From Siphonodentalium dalli (Eukaryota; Mollusca; Scaphopoda; Gadilida; Siphonodentaliidae), in assembly GCA_032622095.1 (NCBI GenBank), contig CP136068.1, forward strand, positions 158,731,465-158,795,464: a DNA stretch of 64,000 nt, written 5' to 3'. The translations under genes and the position numbers were made by a program. Numbering within the stretch: position 1 is the stretch's first letter; each line of letters begins with the position of its first letter. Shown in pieces: positions 20,944 through 34,638 of the stretch. Below the pieces are notes generated by a model. The model was not told where the DNA came from and ran no database searches. It saw only the letters and a program-made list of their open reading frames with translations.

Positions 20944-21330
20944 TGCAGAATGAGGTCCCCAGAGGGTGAATTCAGTGATGCTATCCAGCACAACGGTCTA
21001 CCATAACCAATTTCACCCTCTGGGGACCTCATTCTGCATAGGTCTCATCTTCTGGGGAGTATCTATAGTCTCAAATTAACGTTTTTATTAACTTTTTCCC
21101 TTCTGGGATGTTTCTATATCCCCCTAATTTGCAGAAGATAAAATGCATAATCGAGGTGACTAATGAGTGAACATCACCAACTTCAACTGGGGGACTTCAA
21201 TATGACCATAGGTCTCCCATAGCAGTTTAGGCCAAAGCAGAATGAGGTTCCAAGTGGGTGAATTTGGTGATGTTAGCCCACCTTGCGAGATAGCGTCGCT
21301 AAATTCACCCTCTGGGGACCTCATTCTGCA
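20944..21330. mobile_element. Composite foldback element, second member (copy 2)
   Basis: Intact counterpart of 4973-5359, with hairpins at 20944-21038 and 21237-21330. Confidence 0.65.
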
Positions 21331-21463
21331 AATGATAGACACACTATTTGCAGGCCTGCGTCAATGAGTATTTAGAGCAGTATAGCATCGCGCTAAATTT
21401 AGCACCACACTATACCAATGATAAGGCTCGAATCGACTATTCAAAGATCGCAAAATTGGTGGG

Positions 21464-21531
21464 AATTAACCCAGACTATATACAAGAAGGCTATGTGAAT
21501 TAACCCAGACTATATACAAGAAGGCTATGTG
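21464..21531 (+). repeat. 34-bp tandem duplication (copy 2)
   Basis: Same two-unit duplication as at 5493-5560. Confidence 0.9.
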
Positions 21532-22060
21532 AATTACTTATATTCAGTGCAGGTTACTATATTAAGTTGTTACATGGCTCAATTGTTCACTCTCACCAGT
21601 TTTCTGTGATAAATTTACCCAGCTTCCAGTTAAGGTTCTCAAAATGTTATTTCATAATAACAATGTTTTTCATTATAAACAATAGCCTCTTATTTTACTA
21701 TTAAATTTTCAGTCAGTGAGAATGAGCTGAGCAAAACTTGATAGGATGAATTTATACTGATATATACACAGTTGTGATAAGGAAGAGTGATTAAACCTGG
21801 GTAACTGTATCACAAATTTCCCCAACCTGGGTAACTTGAATCACAAAAAAATGGTGAGTGACCAATTCAGCGTTACTATGGCTACCATGTTAACTGAGCT
21901 AGATTTATTTCTGCCATACAAACAATGGAATTTGATTTTAGAATTATTTCTTTGTGATGTTTTGTTATGTATATAAAAATGTTCACCTTAATCTTGTTCG
22001 TCTTTATAACCAAAGCTCCACACCACAACCTCACAAGTGATGCATCATTCATATCACTGT

Positions 22061-22289
22061 TACATCCCATCCTTGCCATCATCTTATCACACCCTGCCAC
22101 TGCTTCATCCCTCCTCTGCCACCATCTCACCCCAACCCTTCCACCAGTCCATCCCAACACTTCCACCATTCCACTCCACCCCTGCCACCAATCCATCCCA
22201 CCCTTGTCACCATTGCACCCAACCCCTGCCACCACCTTATACCACTCTTTCCACAATTTTATCCCACATTTGCCACCATCCCACCGTAA
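22061..22289 (+). repeat. C-rich minisatellite (copy 2)
   Basis: Same as 6090-6318 and nearly identical to it, again abutting the 38-bp array. Confidence 0.85.
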
Positions 22290-25200
22290 CACTAATTTAG
22301 TGCAGCGTGCGTTATAAGTGGGTGTAGCACTATTTTAGTGCAGCGTGCGTTATAAGTGGGCGTGCCACTATTTCAGTGCAGCGTGCGTTATAAGTGGGCG
22401 TGGCACTAATTTAGTGCAGCGTGCGTTATAAGTGGGCGCGGCACTAATTTAGTGCAGCGTGCGTTATAAGAGGGCGTGGCACTATTTTAGTGCAACGTGC
22501 GTTATAAGTGGACGTGACACTAATTTAGTGCAGCGTGCGTTATAAGTGGGCGTGGCATTAATTTAGTGCAGCGTGCGTTATACATGGTTTTAACACTTTT
22601 CTAGTGCAGCGTGCGTTATAAGTGGGCGTAACACTAATTTAGTGCAGCGTGTGTTATAAGTGGGCGTGGCACTATTTTAGTGCAGCGTGCATTATAAGTG
22701 GGCGTGGCACTAATTTAATGCAGCGTGCGTTATAACTGGGCGTGGCACTATTCTAGTGCCGTGCGTTATAAGTGGGCGTGGCACTAATTTAGTGCAGCGT
22801 GCGTTATAAGTCGGCATTACACTAATTTAGTGCAGCGTGCGTTATATGTGGGAGTAACACTATTTTAGTGCAGCGAGCGTTATAAGTGGGCGTGGTACTA
22901 TTTTAGTGGAGCGTGCGTTATAAGTGGGCGTGGCACTAATTTAGTGCAGCGTGCGTTATAGGTGAGTGTGGCACTAATTTAGTGCAGCGTGCGTTGTAGG
23001 TGAGAGTGGCACTAATTTAGTGCAGCGTGCGTTATAAGTGGGCGTGGCACTAATTTAGTGAAGTGTGCGTTATAGTGGGCGTAGCACTAATTTAGTGCAG
23101 CGTGCGTTATAAGTGGGCGTGGCACTAATTTAGTGCAGCGTGCGTTATAAGTCAGCGTGACACTAATTTAGTGCAGCGTGCGTTATAGGTGAGTGTGGCA
23201 CTAATTTAGTGCAGCGTGCGTTATAGGTGAGTGCGGCACTAATTTAGTGCAGCGTGCGTTATAGGTGAGCTTGGTACTAATTTAGTGCAGCGTGCGTTAT
23301 AAGTGGGCGTGGCACCAATTTAGTGCAGCGTGCGTTATAAGTGGGCGTGGCACTAATTTAGTGCAGCGTGCGTTATAAATGGGCGTGGCAATAATGTTGT
23401 CAAGTGTGCGTTATAAGTGGGCGTGGCACTAATTTAGTGCAGCGTGCGTTATAACAGGGTGTGGCACTATTCTAGTGCAGTGGGCGTGGCACTAATTTAG
23501 TGCAGCGTGTGTTATAAGTGGGCGTGGCACTATTTTAGAGCAGCGTGTGTTATAAGTGGGCGTGGCACGTTTTAGTGCAGTGTGCGTTATAATTGGGCGT
23601 GGCAATAATGTAGTGAAGTGTGCGTTATAAGTGGGTGTGGCACTATTTTAGTGCATCGTGCGTTATAACAGGGCGTGGCACTATTCTAGTGCAGCGTGCG
23701 TGGCAATAAATTAGTGCAGCGTGCGTTATAAGTGGGCGTGGCACGTTTTAGTGCAGTGTGCGTTATAAGTGGGCGTGGCAATAATGTAGTGAAGTGTAAG
23801 TTATAAGTGGGCGTGGCACTAATTTAGTGCAGCGTGCGTTATAAGTCGGCGTGGCACTAATTTAGTGCAGCGTGCGTTATAAGTGGGCGTGGCACTAATT
23901 AGTGCAGCGTGCGTTATAGGTGAGTGCGGCACTAATTTAGTGCAGCGTGCGTTATAGGTGAGCTTGGTACTAATTTAGTGCAGCGTGCGTTATAAGTGGG
24001 CGTGGCACCAATTTAGTGCAGCGTGCGTTATAAGTGGGCGTGGCACTAATTTAGTGAAGTGTGCGTTCTAAGTGGGCGTGACACTATTCTAGTGAAGCTT
24101 GCGTTATAAGTGGGCGTGGCACTATTTTAGTGCAGCGTGCGTTATAACTGGGCGTGGCACTATTCTAGTGCAGCGTGCGATATAAGTGGGCGTGGCACTA
24201 ATTTAGTGCAGCGTGCGTTATAAGTCGGCGTGACACTAATTAATGCAGCGTGCGTTATAAGTGGGCGTGGCACTAATTTAGTGCAGCGTGCGTTATAGGT
24301 GAGTGTGACACTAATTTAGTGCAGCGTGCGTTGTAGGTGAGCGTGGCACTAATTTAGTGCAGCGTGCGTTATAAGTGGGCGTGGCACTAATTTAGTGAAG
24401 TGTGCGTTATAGTGGGCGTAGCACTAATTTAGTGCAGCGTGCGTTGTAAGTGGGCGTGGCACCAATTTAGTGCAACGTGCGTTATAAGTCAGCGTGGCAC
24501 CAATTTAGTGCAGCGTGCGTTATAAGTGGGCGTGGCAATAATGTAGTGAAGTGTGCGTTATAAGTGGGCGTGGCACTAATTTAGTGCAGCGTGCGTTATA
24601 ACAGGGCGTGGCACTATTCTAGTGCAGTGGGCGTGGCACTAATTTAGTGCGTGCGTTATAGGTGAGCTTGGTACTAATTTAGTGCAGCGTGCGTAATAAG
24701 TGGGCGTGGCACCAATTTAGTGCAGCGTGCGTTATAAGTGGGCGTGGCACTAATTTAGTGCAGCGTGCGTTATAAATGGGCGTGGCAATAATGTAGTGAA
24801 GTGTGCGATATAAGTGGGCGTGGCACTAATTTAGTGCAGCGTGCGTTATAAGTGGGCGTGGCACTAATTTAGTGCAGCGTGCGTTATAAGTCGGCGTGAC
24901 ACTAATTTAGTGCAGCGTGCGTTATAAGTGGGCGTGGCACCAATTTAGTGCAGCGTGCGTTATAAGTGGGCGTGGCACTAATTTAGTGCAGCGTGCGTTA
25001 TAAATGGGCGTGGCAATAATGTAGTGAAGTGTGCGTTATAAGTGGGCGTGGCACTATTTCAGTGCATCGTGCGTTATAACAGGGCGTGGCACTATTCTAG
25101 TGCAGCGTGCGTTATAAGTGGGCGTGGCACTAATTTAGTGCAGCGTGCGTTATAAGTGGGCGTGGCACTATTTTAGTGCAGCGTGTGTTATAAGTGGGCG

Positions 25201-27066
25201 TGGCACGTTTTAGTGCAGTGTGCGTTATAAGTGGGCGTGGCAATAATGTAGTGAAGTGTGCGTTATAAGTGGGCGTGGCACTAATTTAGTGCAGCGTGCG
25301 TTATAAGTCGGCGTGACACTAATTTAGTGCAGCGTGCGTTATAGGTGAGTGCGGCACTAATTTAGTGCAGCGTGCGTTATAGGTGAGCTTGGTACTAATT
25401 TAGTGCAGCGTGCGTTATAAGTGGGCGTGGCACCAATTTAGTGCAGCGTGCGTTATAAGTGGGCGTGGCGCTAATTTAGTGAAGTGTGCGTTATAAGTGG
25501 GCGTGGCACTTTTCTAGTGCAGCTTGCGTTATAAGTGGGCGTGGCACTAATTTAGTGAAGTGTGCGTTATAGTGGGCGTAGCACTATTCTAGTGCAGCGT
25601 GCGTTATAAGTGGGCGTGGCACTAATTTAGTGCAGCGTGCGGCGTTATAAGTGGGCGTGGCAATATTTTAGTGCAGCGTGTGTTATAACAGGGCGTGGCA
25701 CTATTCTAGTGCAGCGTGTTATAAGTGGGCGTTGCACTAATTTAGTGCAGCGTGCGGCGTTATAAGTGGGCGTGGCAATATTTTAGTGCATCGTGCGTTA
25801 TAACAGGGCGTGGCACTATTCTAGTGCAGCGTGTTATAAGTGGGCGTTGCACGAATTTAGTGCAGCGTGCGTTATAAGTGGGCGTGGCACTATTTTATTG
25901 CAGCGTGTGTTATAAGTGGGCGTGGCACGTTTTAGTGCAGTGTGCGTTATAAGTGGGCGTGGCAATAATGTAGTGAAGTGTGCGTTATAAGTGGGCGTGG
26001 CACTATTTTAGTGCATCGTTCGTTATAACAGGGCGTGGCACTATTCTAGTGCAGCGCGCGTTATAAGTGGGCGTGGCACTAATTTAGTGCAGCGTGCGTT
26101 ATAAGTGGGCGTGGCACTATTTTAGTGCAGCGTGCGTTATAAGTGGGCGTGGCACTAATTTAGTGCAGCGTGCGGCGTTATAAGTGGGCGTGGCAATATT
26201 TTAGTGCAGCGTGTGTTATAAGTGGGCGTGGCACTAATTTAGTGCAGCGTGCGTTATAGCGTGCGTTATAAGTGGGCGTGACACTAATTTAGTGCAGTGT
26301 GTGTTATAAATGTGCATGGCACTAATTTAGTGAAGCGGGCGTTATACGTGGGCGTGGCCCTATTTTAGTGCAGTGTGCGTTATAAGTGGGCGTGGCACTA
26401 ATTTAGTGCAGCGTGCGGCGTTATAAGTGGGCGTGGCACCATTTTAGTGCATCGTGCGTTATAACAGGGCGTGGCACTATTCTAGTGCAGCGCGCGTTAT
26501 AAGTGGGCGTTGCACGAATTTAGTGTAGCGTGCGTTATAAGTGGGCGTGGCACTATTTTATTGCAGCGTGTGTTATAAGTGGGCGTGGCACGTTTTAGTG
26601 CAGTGTGCGTTATAAGTGGGCGTGGCAATAATGTAGTGAAGTGTGCGTTATAAGTGGGCGTGGAACTATTTTAGTGCATCGTTCGTTATAACAGGGCGTG
26701 GCACTATTCTAGTGCAGCGCGCGTTATAAGTGGGCGTGGCACTAATTTAGTGCAGCGTGCGTTATAAGTGGGCGTGGCACTATTTTAGTGCAGCGTGCGT
26801 TATAAGTGGGCGTGGCACTAATTTAGTGCAGCGTGCGGCGTTATAAGTGGGCGTGGCAATATTTTAGTGCAGCGTGTGTTATAAGTGGGCGTGGCACTAA
26901 TTTAGTGCAGCGTGCGTTATAGCGGGCGTTATACGTGGGCGTGGCACTAATTTAGTGCAGCGTGCGTTATAAGTGGGCGTGGCACTATTTTAGTGCAGCG
27001 TGTGCTATAAGTGGGCGTGGCACGTATTAGTGCAGCGTGCGTTATAGGTGAGCGTGGCACTAATAA
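22290..27066 (+). repeat. 38-bp satellite array, forward arm (copy 2)
   Basis: The same unit as 6319-9004 but the arm is ~4.8 kb long. It has more deletion-bearing units and a GCGGCGTTATAAG insertion variant (about 25639, 25752, 26173, 26416 and 26837) that I did not see in copy 1. A block of several hundred bp is repeated at about 25850-26240 and 26510-26900, showing recent expansion. Confidence 0.95.
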
Positions 27067-27072
27067 CTAATA

Positions 27073-29192
27073 ACGCCCACTTATAACGCACGCTGCACTA
27101 AATTAGTGCCAAGCTCACCTATAACGCACGCTTCACTAAATTAGTGTCACACTCACCTATAACGCACGCTGCACTAAATTAGTGCCACGCCGACTTATAA
27201 CGCACGCTGCACTAAATTAGTGTCACGCCGACTTATAACGCACGCTGCACTAAATTAGTGCCACGCCCACTTATAACGCAATCTGCACTAGAATAGTGCC
27301 ACGCCCACTTATAACGCACACTTCACTAAATTAGTGCCAAGCACACCTATAATGCACGCTGCACTAAACTAGTGCCACGCCCACTTATAACGCACGCTGC
27401 ACTAAATTAGTGCCACGCCCACTTATATCGCACGCTGCAATAAATTAGTGTCACGCCGACTTATAACGCACCCTGCGCTAAATTAGTGCCACGCCCACTT
27501 ATAACGCACGCTGCACTAGAATAGTGCCACGCCCAGTTATAACACACGCTGCACTAAAAATAGTGCCACGCCCACTTATAACGCACGCTTCACTAAATTA
27601 GTGCCACGCCCATTTATAACGCACGCTGCACTAAATTAGTGCCACGCCCTTTTATAACGCACGCTGCACTAAATTAGTGCCACGCCCACTTATAACACAC
27701 GCTGCACTAAATTGGTGCCACGCCCACTTATAACGCACGCTGCACTAAATTAGTGCCAAGCACACCTATAATGCACGCTGCACTAAATTAGTGCCACGCC
27801 CACTTATAACGCACGCTGCACTAAATTAGTGTCACGCCGACTTATAACGCACGCTGCACTAAATTAGTGCCACGCCCACTTATAACGCACGCTGCACTAG
27901 AATAGTGCCACGCCCACTTATAACACACGCTGCACTAAAATAATGCCACGCCCACTTATAACACACGCTGCACTAAATTAGTGCCACTCCCACTTATAAC
28001 GTATGCTGCACTACAGAAGTGCTACGCCTACTTATAACGCACGCTGCACTTATAACACACGCCCACTTATAACACACGCTGCTCTGAAAAAGTGCCACGC
28101 CCACTTATAACGCACGCTGCACTTAATTAGTGACACGCCCACTTATAACGCACGATGTACTAAAAAAGTGCCACGCCAACGTATGACGCACGCTGCACTA
28201 AATCAGTACCACGCCCACTTATAATTCACGGTGCATTAAAATAGTGCCACGCCCACTTATAACGCACGCTGCACTAAAAGGGTGCCACGCCCACTTATAA
28301 CGCACGCTGCACTATAAAAGTACCACGCCCAGTTATAACACACGCTGCACTTATAACACACGCCCACTTATAACACACGCTGCACTGAAAAAGTGCCACG
28401 CCCACTTATAACGCACGCTGCACTAAAAAAGTGCCATCCCACTTATAACGCTCGCTCCACTAAATTAGTGCCACGCCCACTTATAACGCATGCTGCACTA
28501 CAAAAGTGCCACGCCTACTTATAATGCACGCTGCACTTATAACACACGCCCACTTATAACACACACGGCGCTGAAAAAGTGCCACGCCCACTTATAACGC
28601 ACGCTGCACTATAAAAGTACCACGCCCAGTTATAACACACGCTGCACTTATAACACACGCCCACTTATAACACACGCTGCACTGAAAAGGTGCCACGCCC
28701 ACTTATAACGCACGCTGCACTAAAAAAGTGCCACGCCCACTTATAGCACGCCGCACTGAAAACAGCCACGCCCACTTATAACGCACGCTGCACTAAAAAA
28801 GTGCTACGCCAACTTATAACGCACGCTGCACTTATAACACACGCCCACTTATAACACACGATGCACTGAAAAGTGCCACGCCCACTTATAACGCATGCTG
28901 CACTTCAAAAGTGCCACGCCTACTTATAACGCACGCTGCACTTATAACACACGCCCACTTATAACACACGCTGGACTGAAAAAGTGCCACGCCCACTTAT
29001 AACGCACGCTGCACTGAAAACAGCCACGTCCACTTATAACGCACGCTGCACTAAAAAAGTGCCACGCCCACTTATAACACACGCTGCACTGAAAACAGCC
29101 ACGCCCACTTATAACGCACGCTGCACTAAAAAAGTGCCACTCCCACTTATAACACACGCTGCACTGAAAACAGCCACGCCCGCCCACTTATA
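27073..29192 (-). repeat. 38-bp satellite array, inverted arm (copy 2)
   Basis: Reverse-complement arm of ~2.1 kb, much shorter than the forward arm. The junction at about 27060-27075 (CACTAATAACTAATAACGCC) differs from that of copy 1. The distal degenerate portion (about 27990 onwards) matches the distal part of the copy 1 inverted arm closely. Confidence 0.95.
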
Positions 29193-29200
29193 ATATAACT

Positions 29201-29386
29201 AAAACACGGGTTTTAAGGTCCCACTATTTAGAAAATCCGGGGTTGTGGACGACAGGTTGTATACAAAAACCCGGGTTTCTAAGGAACCAAAATGTCAAAA
29301 AACCCGGGTTTTAATATCCCATGATGTCAAAAACCAGGGTTTTAGGAAGACATGATGTCTTAAAACCCGGGTTTTAAAACACCGGG
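29201..29386. repeat. Array of AAAACCCGGGTTTT palindromes (copy 2)
   Basis: Counterpart of 11680-11866 with the same number and spacing of cores. The last core is perfect here (TAAAACCCGGGTTTTA), where copy 1 has TCAAACCCGGG. Confidence 0.8.
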
Positions 29387-30202
29387 ATGTGTATATGCTT
29401 ATATATAGTGGGCTTATATCCGTTATTCTGTTGGGTGGCGCGTACATCTGATCTGCAAATAGGTTCATATGGAACCTAAATATTGACATTTTTATTTGGT
29501 TCTGAAATAGGCAGTGAGCCTATTTTGTGTGTGTGTTTCATTTATTTATATAATTAATTTTTTTTAGATCGCAATTTTAAAAACCAAAAAATAACGCCGT
29601 TATGACCTCCGCCATGGTACGGCGATTTACTACACCAAATTTGGATGACATTGGACCAGAAGTCTGAGAGAGAAAATCCGGACAGACAGACAGATTCAGT
29701 GCATATATGTATATGTGTTTTTGAAATAATGACCCTATTTTCGATAAGAAATGAGAACTCGTTCAACGAACACTCATAATGAGTCCGTGCCTCCATGTAT
29801 CTGATCGAATTCCCCAATCGCTGTTGACAATTTGCAATGGCAAGCGTATAATAACCGACATATTATCTCGATTGAATATAACATTTCATCACTCTCATTT
29901 ATGCACATTTCAAGATGAATATTTCAGTCATGCTTGAAAGTTTGTCTTATAAATATTGATCAACTTGAAATAACTCTCGCCGCAGTCAGAGGCATTTTGC
30001 ACACTAAAGTGAAAAACATATATACTCGCTTTATATCTGCCATATGCGGAATACTCAAACACGGAACGCTCTTTTCCGTGCACGTGGCTGTTGTTTACAG
30101 AAACAATTGGAAAGTTGGCCCTGCATATAATATATTCTCGCATACCCCAATATTTAATATATATTACTTCCGGGATAAACCCGAAAAGAGGCGAAACAAT
30201 GT

Positions 30203-30738
30203 CGGCCGTTTCTTTAACCATCTCAAATACTCATTCGTCACTGCTCGCCCCGTGACACACACTAGACGGGGACTGGAGTTTGAAGGAATGAGAGTCCAAA
30301 GGGTTGTTCAAATCTTGTCCTTTTCGAATCGACCTTCATTTTCTTTTCTAAAAAAATCTAACATAATTTCCACCTAAAATTTGGCACTCAGAAAAGCAAT
30401 TTTCCCTCAGCCAACCGAAAGAGTTCTCCCAAAATAATCCTTCATATTTATATACTCCGTATCAAAGACGCGGCCCTAACTTTCGTCAGGTCTTATTCAA
30501 ATACTGATTCATAAAGTTCTCGTTATGCTGCACACAAAACGGGGTCGATTTTTGTGGCGTCCAGAGTCCGAAACGGGCCCAAATCAACTTATTCCACAAA
30601 AGTCGTTCATTTTATAATCACCTTTTCAAAAATCACACATTTTTCCCACCCTAAATTTTACACTTAGAATAGCAATTTTCTCTCACCAAAGCGAAAGACC
30701 TCTCCAAAAATAATCCCAGATATATATATAATATATTA
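30203..30738 (+). repeat. Diverged ~273-bp tandem duplication (copy 2)
   Basis: Copy-2 counterpart of 12690-13225, with a few substitutions. Confidence 0.6.
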
Positions 30739-31346
30739 GTTTACTAATATATGAAAAATTTGCCACTGCTCTCCCCCCACCCCCTGGGTCCTCGCCCGCT
30801 CCGCCCGGCCGAACCTACTCCGAGTGCGTCAATCGAACACACCCCCCCACCGCGGGGTTAGACGCTAATCCCTTTCGCGACAATCCGACAATCGGTATCT
30901 GTTAGCGCCCATCGGAGCCGTTACCAACGAATCAATTCGTCCCGTTTATAATACCCCCATAATCATAAAGTTTACATCCCGCGGTGTCTGCTACATTATC
31001 ATTGTCAACCTCAATCGTGTCCGTTCGACATTCCTATAATTATTGTAGCATATTCGTAAAGGCGATAATCACATACAAAATTCCTCCCTTCATCATTTGC
31101 TTATAACAAAACGTATATCTCGGCACAAGCTACAATTTTCTTCCTGCAGATACTCTTTTTTCGATCACCATGTCCCCAAAATTACAAATGCACACATACT
31201 TTCTAGTTTCATCAACTAAAACACCGCACTTCGTGTCGCGTTTCGTCATACGTAAGTCAACATGCATAAAGATTTTGGCATTAAAATTTTATAATCTCCA
31301 AAAGTGGTGACCGAAGTAACCTGGAACACATATCTTATCATATGTA

Positions 31347-31535
31347 CAGTAATTTCCTAAGTAATCGACTCCTTAAACCACAGCAGAATTGTGGGTAACT
31401 TTTCATGATTTAGTCGGAAATATCTCAGGGAGAGCTTTCCGATGAATGGCAACAAGCCATATTTCCGACTATATCCTGAAAAGTTAACCACAATTCTGCT
31501 GTGGTTTAAGGAGTCGATTACTTTGGGCATTACTG
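31347..31535. mobile_element. CAGT-ended hairpin MITE with a shortened left arm (copy 2)
   Basis: Counterpart of 13813-14027 but only 189 bp. About 26 bp of the left arm near the loop (the GGCTTGTTGCCATTC portion) is deleted. Ends and flanking TA are intact. Confidence 0.75.
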
Positions 31536-31638
31536 TATATGGGGGTGCCGACAGGAGTCATGGTGAGCTAGCAAAAAATGAGACGTAGCTCAATCGCTGT
31601 CAGTTTTGGATGAGTTATTCACAAGCCTCAGTTTAGTG

Positions 31639-31935
31639 TGCAGAATGAGGTCCCCAGAAGGTGAATTTAGAGACACTATATCCCACATAGTGGTCTAAAT
31701 TCACCCTCTGGGGACCTCATTCTGCTCAGGCCTCATCTTCTCTGAAAAGTTTCTTTCTTATTAAATTTCTATAGAAACTTCTTCACATAGATTCTATTTC
31801 TTTTTTAGTTTAGTTTCTCTATATCTCCAAATTGGCAGACGACACATTGCATAGTCGAGGTTCCCAAAGGGTGCACATCACAATATTCACCATTTGGGAA
31901 CTACAATCTAAGTCTGCAAATGTCAGACACAGTAA
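31639..31935. mobile_element. Partial composite foldback element (copy 2)
   Basis: Copy-2 counterpart of 14132-14430, with its hairpin at 31639-31725. Confidence 0.7.
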
Positions 31936-32321
31936 AATCGGAAAACAATGAATTTTTACTTCCAACTCTGCCACCCGTTAGGACCCCCAAAACGTGAGCA
32001 GACGACACTTGGCAGTATATGCATCTTTCTGTGTGAGGATCTCAACAGGATATACTGTTGAACATTCTTTTATAGCAAGCATTATGGACGTTTAACATTG
32101 AAAATTAGTCTGTCACCCATTAGGATCCCCAAACATAGGGAGCCAACGATCTATTCTTCTATCCCGACAGGATAATCTGAGTCTTATATACTGAAAATCT
32201 GTTTTCCTTCTTTTCAAACCGCTGATGGTAGAATCAGGCCTAGAAATGCGGTGCCGGACATTCATCTTCTCGGGAATGTATCTTTATTATCAAACAATGG
32301 GTCACCTCATCTGGGAACTTA

Positions 32322-32534
32322 CAGTAATGCTCTAAATAATCGACCCCTTAACCACAGCAGAATTATGGGTAACTTTTCAGGATTTAGTAGGAAATATGAT
32401 TTGTTGCCATTCATCGGAAAGCTCTCACCGAGAGCTTTCCGATGAATGGCAACAAGCCATATTTCTGACTAAATCCTGAAAAGTTACCCATAATTCTGCT
32501 ATGGTTAAGGGGTCGATTACTTAGGGCATTACTG
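32322..32534. mobile_element. CAGT-ended long-hairpin MITE, second insertion (copy 2)
   Basis: A 213-bp element. The loop region CGGAAAGCTCTCACCGAGAGCTTTCCG is an uninterrupted dyad, so it is closer to a perfect foldback than the copy 1 version. Confidence 0.75.
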
Positions 32535-32566
32535 TACATCTGAGTCTAGGTCAGCAGACGAGTCCA

Positions 32567-32661
32567 TGCAGAAAGAGGTCCCCAGAGGATGAATTGGGTG
32601 ATGATAGCCTGCTGTGTTGGGTAGCATCACTAAATTCACCCTCTGGGGACCTCATCCGGCA
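32567..32661. repeat. Solo GCAGAA hairpin (copy 2)
   Basis: Copy-2 counterpart of 15046-15140. Confidence 0.7.
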
Positions 32662-33464
32662 CCATATTTTCAGGCCTGAGGGTACAATGTGTACATCGAG
32701 AGTTTACACTCACGATGCATCTCAGCTCATGTAATAGTAACAATGTGATGTGAATTGGTCAAGTTTAAAGGCCCTCTTAATTTCCAAACCCCCAGATCAC
32801 ATATGAAATATATGCCATATTAAATACCATTTGAAAGAGGAAGCTCCAAAACATTGTATATTCAACTTATTCGATGTAATAAACTGTGAACATGTTTTTT
32901 TTGTTGAGAAACTGATGTGTGTCTGCTTTAGTTACTGCACGAAGTATATTATTTTCAATGAAGGAGATTAACACTATGTATTTAGATATAGAGTTATTCC
33001 CCTTCAATTGAAAATAAACTATAGTTTGAATTCTGTCACATTCTGGAAGCCATGGGGAAATGATTTTATGATGTCAGCTATTTTCTATTACTCTATGGGC
33101 ACCTTCTGAGACACAGAATTTCCAAATGGTGATGAATTATAGTATTTTAAACATATTTTATGGCATAGATTGTTATTAAAACCGTATATCAAGTCACTAT
33201 TAAAATTAAGTGGGCCTTTAAATGTTTCTGTTGATAATGGTACCCAGGATCTCGAAACGTTCATTAGGGAACACAAGATCTTTTTTTTCTCGAGATCCTT
33301 TTTGCCCTAAACACTTGACCAATTCAGCATAAATTGGATAAACCCTTTAAAAAGTCGATTTTCATTGATGAGTAGTTACTTGATTACAAGTCAGTCACAA
33401 AAAGTAAACCGAGCATTCTCTGTAAAAGAATTGGAGGGATCCAAGGCACTCGCTGTGGGAAAAT

Positions 33465-33533
33465 GTAACCCATAGAGAGCCCCACATAGACGTAGTGCAT
33501 GCTTCCATCTATGTGAGGCTCCATATGGGTTAC
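33465..33533. repeat. Hairpin GTAACCCATA...TATGGGTTAC at the unit junction (copy 2)
   Basis: Same hairpin as 15942-16010, just before copy 3 begins. Confidence 0.8.
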
Positions 33534-33982
33534 AGTGACCCTATAATGCTCCGTAATCTGCTATGTGCTCCGTCATGAGAGACCAGTACAACCCATAGAC
33601 AGCCCCACATAGACTGGTGCAGATGACACTCCGTAGTGCATGCTTCCATCTGTGTGAGGCTCACAGTGGGAAAATGCACACACAAAAAATTCTGAAAAAC
33701 ATCACTAATAAGAAGAACTTGGAGAAATAGATAAACTTTGTTCATTTATTCATTATTGATCAGGTCTGGCAATTCCCAATTACAGCTACAGTAGATATTG
33801 TAGCTACATTTGACTATCGTAAGACAATATTTTACCAATTTGCATTGCATGTAAGCATTACCGCGAGCTGTTGCAACTAAGGGTGAGGGGTATTATCTTG
33901 TATTATTATGTTACACCATCATTGCCGATGACAGGAATTTCAGACCTAAATGTGAACTAAATATAGAAAATTATGCTACTGT

Positions 33983-34125
33983 TGGTTTAAAAATCAAACT
34001 TCCCCGCTAATTATTGGTCTAAAATCAAACTTCCCCGCTAATTATTGGTCTAAAATCAAACTTCGCCGCTAATTATTGGTCTAAAAATCAAACTTCCTCG
34101 CTAATTATTGGTCAGAAAATCAAAC
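33983..34125 (+). repeat. 31-bp minisatellite, four units (copy 3)
   Basis: Four units, matching copy 1 in number and in the CGCCGC variant of the third unit. Confidence 0.9.
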
Positions 34126-34183
34126 AATGTGAACAGTTGCAACCTTATGAGGTGTAGAATTTCCAACAAATCAAGTCTGAGTT

Positions 34184-34638
34184 TAGTGTGCCTGTCATTT
34201 GCAGAATGAGGTATCCAGAGGGTGAATTTAGTGATGCTATCCTGCACAGTGGGCTAGCAGCACCAAATTCACCCTTTGGGGACCTCATTCTGCATGGCCT
34301 TATGTGCTATGGGAGACATACATGTAGACTCAGATAGAAGTTCCCAAATGGTGAATATTATTATGTACACCAATTGGGAACCTTGATTATGCAATGTGTC
34401 GTCTGCCAATTTGAGGACATATAGAAACTAAACTAAAAAAGAAATAGAATATACGTGAAGAGAAGTTTCTATAGAAATTTTATTATAAAAAAAAACTTTC
34501 TCGAGAAGATGAGGCCATGCAGAATGAAGTCCCCATAGGGATGAATTTGGTGATGCTAGCCCACTGTGAGGGGCAGCGTCACTAAATTCACCCTCTGGGG
34601 ACCTCATTCTGCAAATGACAAACTAAACTCAGGCTTGG
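34184..34638. mobile_element. Composite foldback element (copy 3)
   Basis: Copy-3 counterpart of 627-1094, with hairpins at 34200-34294 and 34518-34613. The left hairpin has GAGGTATCC where the others have GAGGTCTCC. Outer limits are approximate. Confidence 0.7.

Larger units (their letters stand above)
16023..33545. repeat. Macrosatellite unit, copy 2 (~17.5 kb)
   Basis: Second complete copy, 17523 bp. The ~1.5 kb excess over copy 1 is almost entirely in the 38-bp satellite array. Other differences are two 31-bp units instead of four near 16461, a longer poly-G tract at 18348, shorter sequence near 30889, a ~35-bp insertion near 31163, and a shortened arm in the hairpin at 31347. Confidence 0.95.

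Noticed and set aside
29934-30377. A 147-codon plus-strand frame, the longest outside the arrays.
   Set aside because: In copy 1 the equivalent frame is only 96 codons and differs because of the TA-run length and other indels. No domain or composition suggests a protein, and an overlapping minus-strand frame is also open.
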